Assembly (NCBI GenBank): GCA_964363695.1
Contig: CAYIJI010000029.1
Coordinates: 1-13,824, forward strand
Reading direction: 5' to 3'
DNA from: JAMCZZ01 sp964363695
Lineage (GTDB): Bacteria; Patescibacteriota; UBA1384; XYA2-FULL-43-10; 1-14-0-10-43-13
DNA length: 13,824 nt
Shown here: positions 13,707 to 13,824 of the stretch, piece by piece
Layout of the letters: each line of letters begins with the position of its first letter
Numbering within the stretch: the first letter of the stretch is position 1
Made by a program: the position numbers and the translations under genes
Notes under the pieces: generated by a model
Databases searched by the model: none
What the model saw: the letters and a program-made list of their open reading frames with translations, nothing else
Told to the model about the DNA's origin: nothing

Positions 13707-13824
13707 ATGAAGTTTGCGAGGACAAAAAAGCTTATATTTTGCAACAATAAAGGCGGAGTCGGAAAAACGACGCTTGCCTTTAACTGTGCTGTTGAGTTTG
13801 CAAAAAAGGGATACAAAACGGTTA
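13707..13824 (+). CDS. ParA/Soj-family ATPase, N-terminal fragment (cut by window end)
   Basis: Thirty-nine codons are visible. After MKFARTKKLIFCNN comes the deviant Walker A KGGVGKTT (15-22), with the signature lysine K15 of the ParA/MinD class, then TLAFNCAVEFAKKGYKTV, the expected first helix and second strand. ParA proteins move DNA or large complexes by ATP-dependent DNA or membrane binding. AGAGG lies 4 nt before the ATG. It is divergent from the primase-helicase gene. Whether this is the chromosomal partition protein, which would be followed by ParB, or an orphan ParA tied to the conflict system cannot be told from this window. Confidence 0.85.
   Translation, partial: MKFARTKKLIFCNNKGGVGKTTLAFNCAVEFAKKGYKTV

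Noticed and set aside
13577..13816. 80-residue N-terminal extension of the primase-helicase
   Set aside because: It overlaps the ParA gene (KGGVGKTT) on the other strand and has no domain similarity. Primase homology begins after the ATG at 13576.

Overview
The window is AT-rich chromosomal DNA, probably from a Patescibacteria/CPR-type bacterium. This is an inference from the gene content: a membrane-anchored Clp-like ATPase beside a small 'FSPWKRD' membrane protein, a large multi-domain surface protein with a C-terminal membrane anchor, a YkuD L,D-transpeptidase, short intergenic palindromic repeats, and tiny genes with minimal leaders. TAA, TAG and TGA all act as stops, so the genetic code is the standard bacterial one.

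Layout. 1-420: the tail of a dispersed repeat, a bidirectional terminator and a 49-codon membrane-protein gene on the minus strand. 459-620: a 146-bp MITE-like insertion with perfect 15-bp terminal inverted repeats and an 8-bp target duplication. 685-3928 (+): a single-cluster ferredoxin, a palindromic repeat, a small membrane protein and a Clp-like double AAA+ ATPase. 4026-6193 (-): a PIN-domain protein, an overlapping 59-aa upstream gene (candidate toxin-antitoxin pair) and an L,D-transpeptidase. 6368-6443 (-): a CAU-anticodon tRNA whose CCA end merges into a repeat. 6777-7346 (+): a secreted CAP/SCP protein. 7347-7862: a 516-nt stretch without a gene. 7863-10571 (+): a 902-aa surface protein. 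10679-11098 (+): a FtsB/DivIC-like protein. 11423-13576 (-): an AEP-primase/SF2-helicase fusion of the type called 'TOTE conflict system'. 13707 to the window end (+): the start of a ParA-family ATPase, divergent from the helicase.

Functional themes are the cell envelope and division (L,D-transpeptidase, CAP protein, surface adhesin, FtsB-like, membrane Clp-like ATPase) and conflict or selfish DNA (PIN pair, primase-helicase, MITE and repeats).

The most unusual pattern is that three separate genes (49-aa protein, L,D-transpeptidase, surface protein) have, at or about 10 nt after the stop codon, a short tandem array of 7-8-nt units built on TAAG. These arrays place stop codons in all three frames. 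In two of the three cases the array is followed directly by a Rho-independent terminator.
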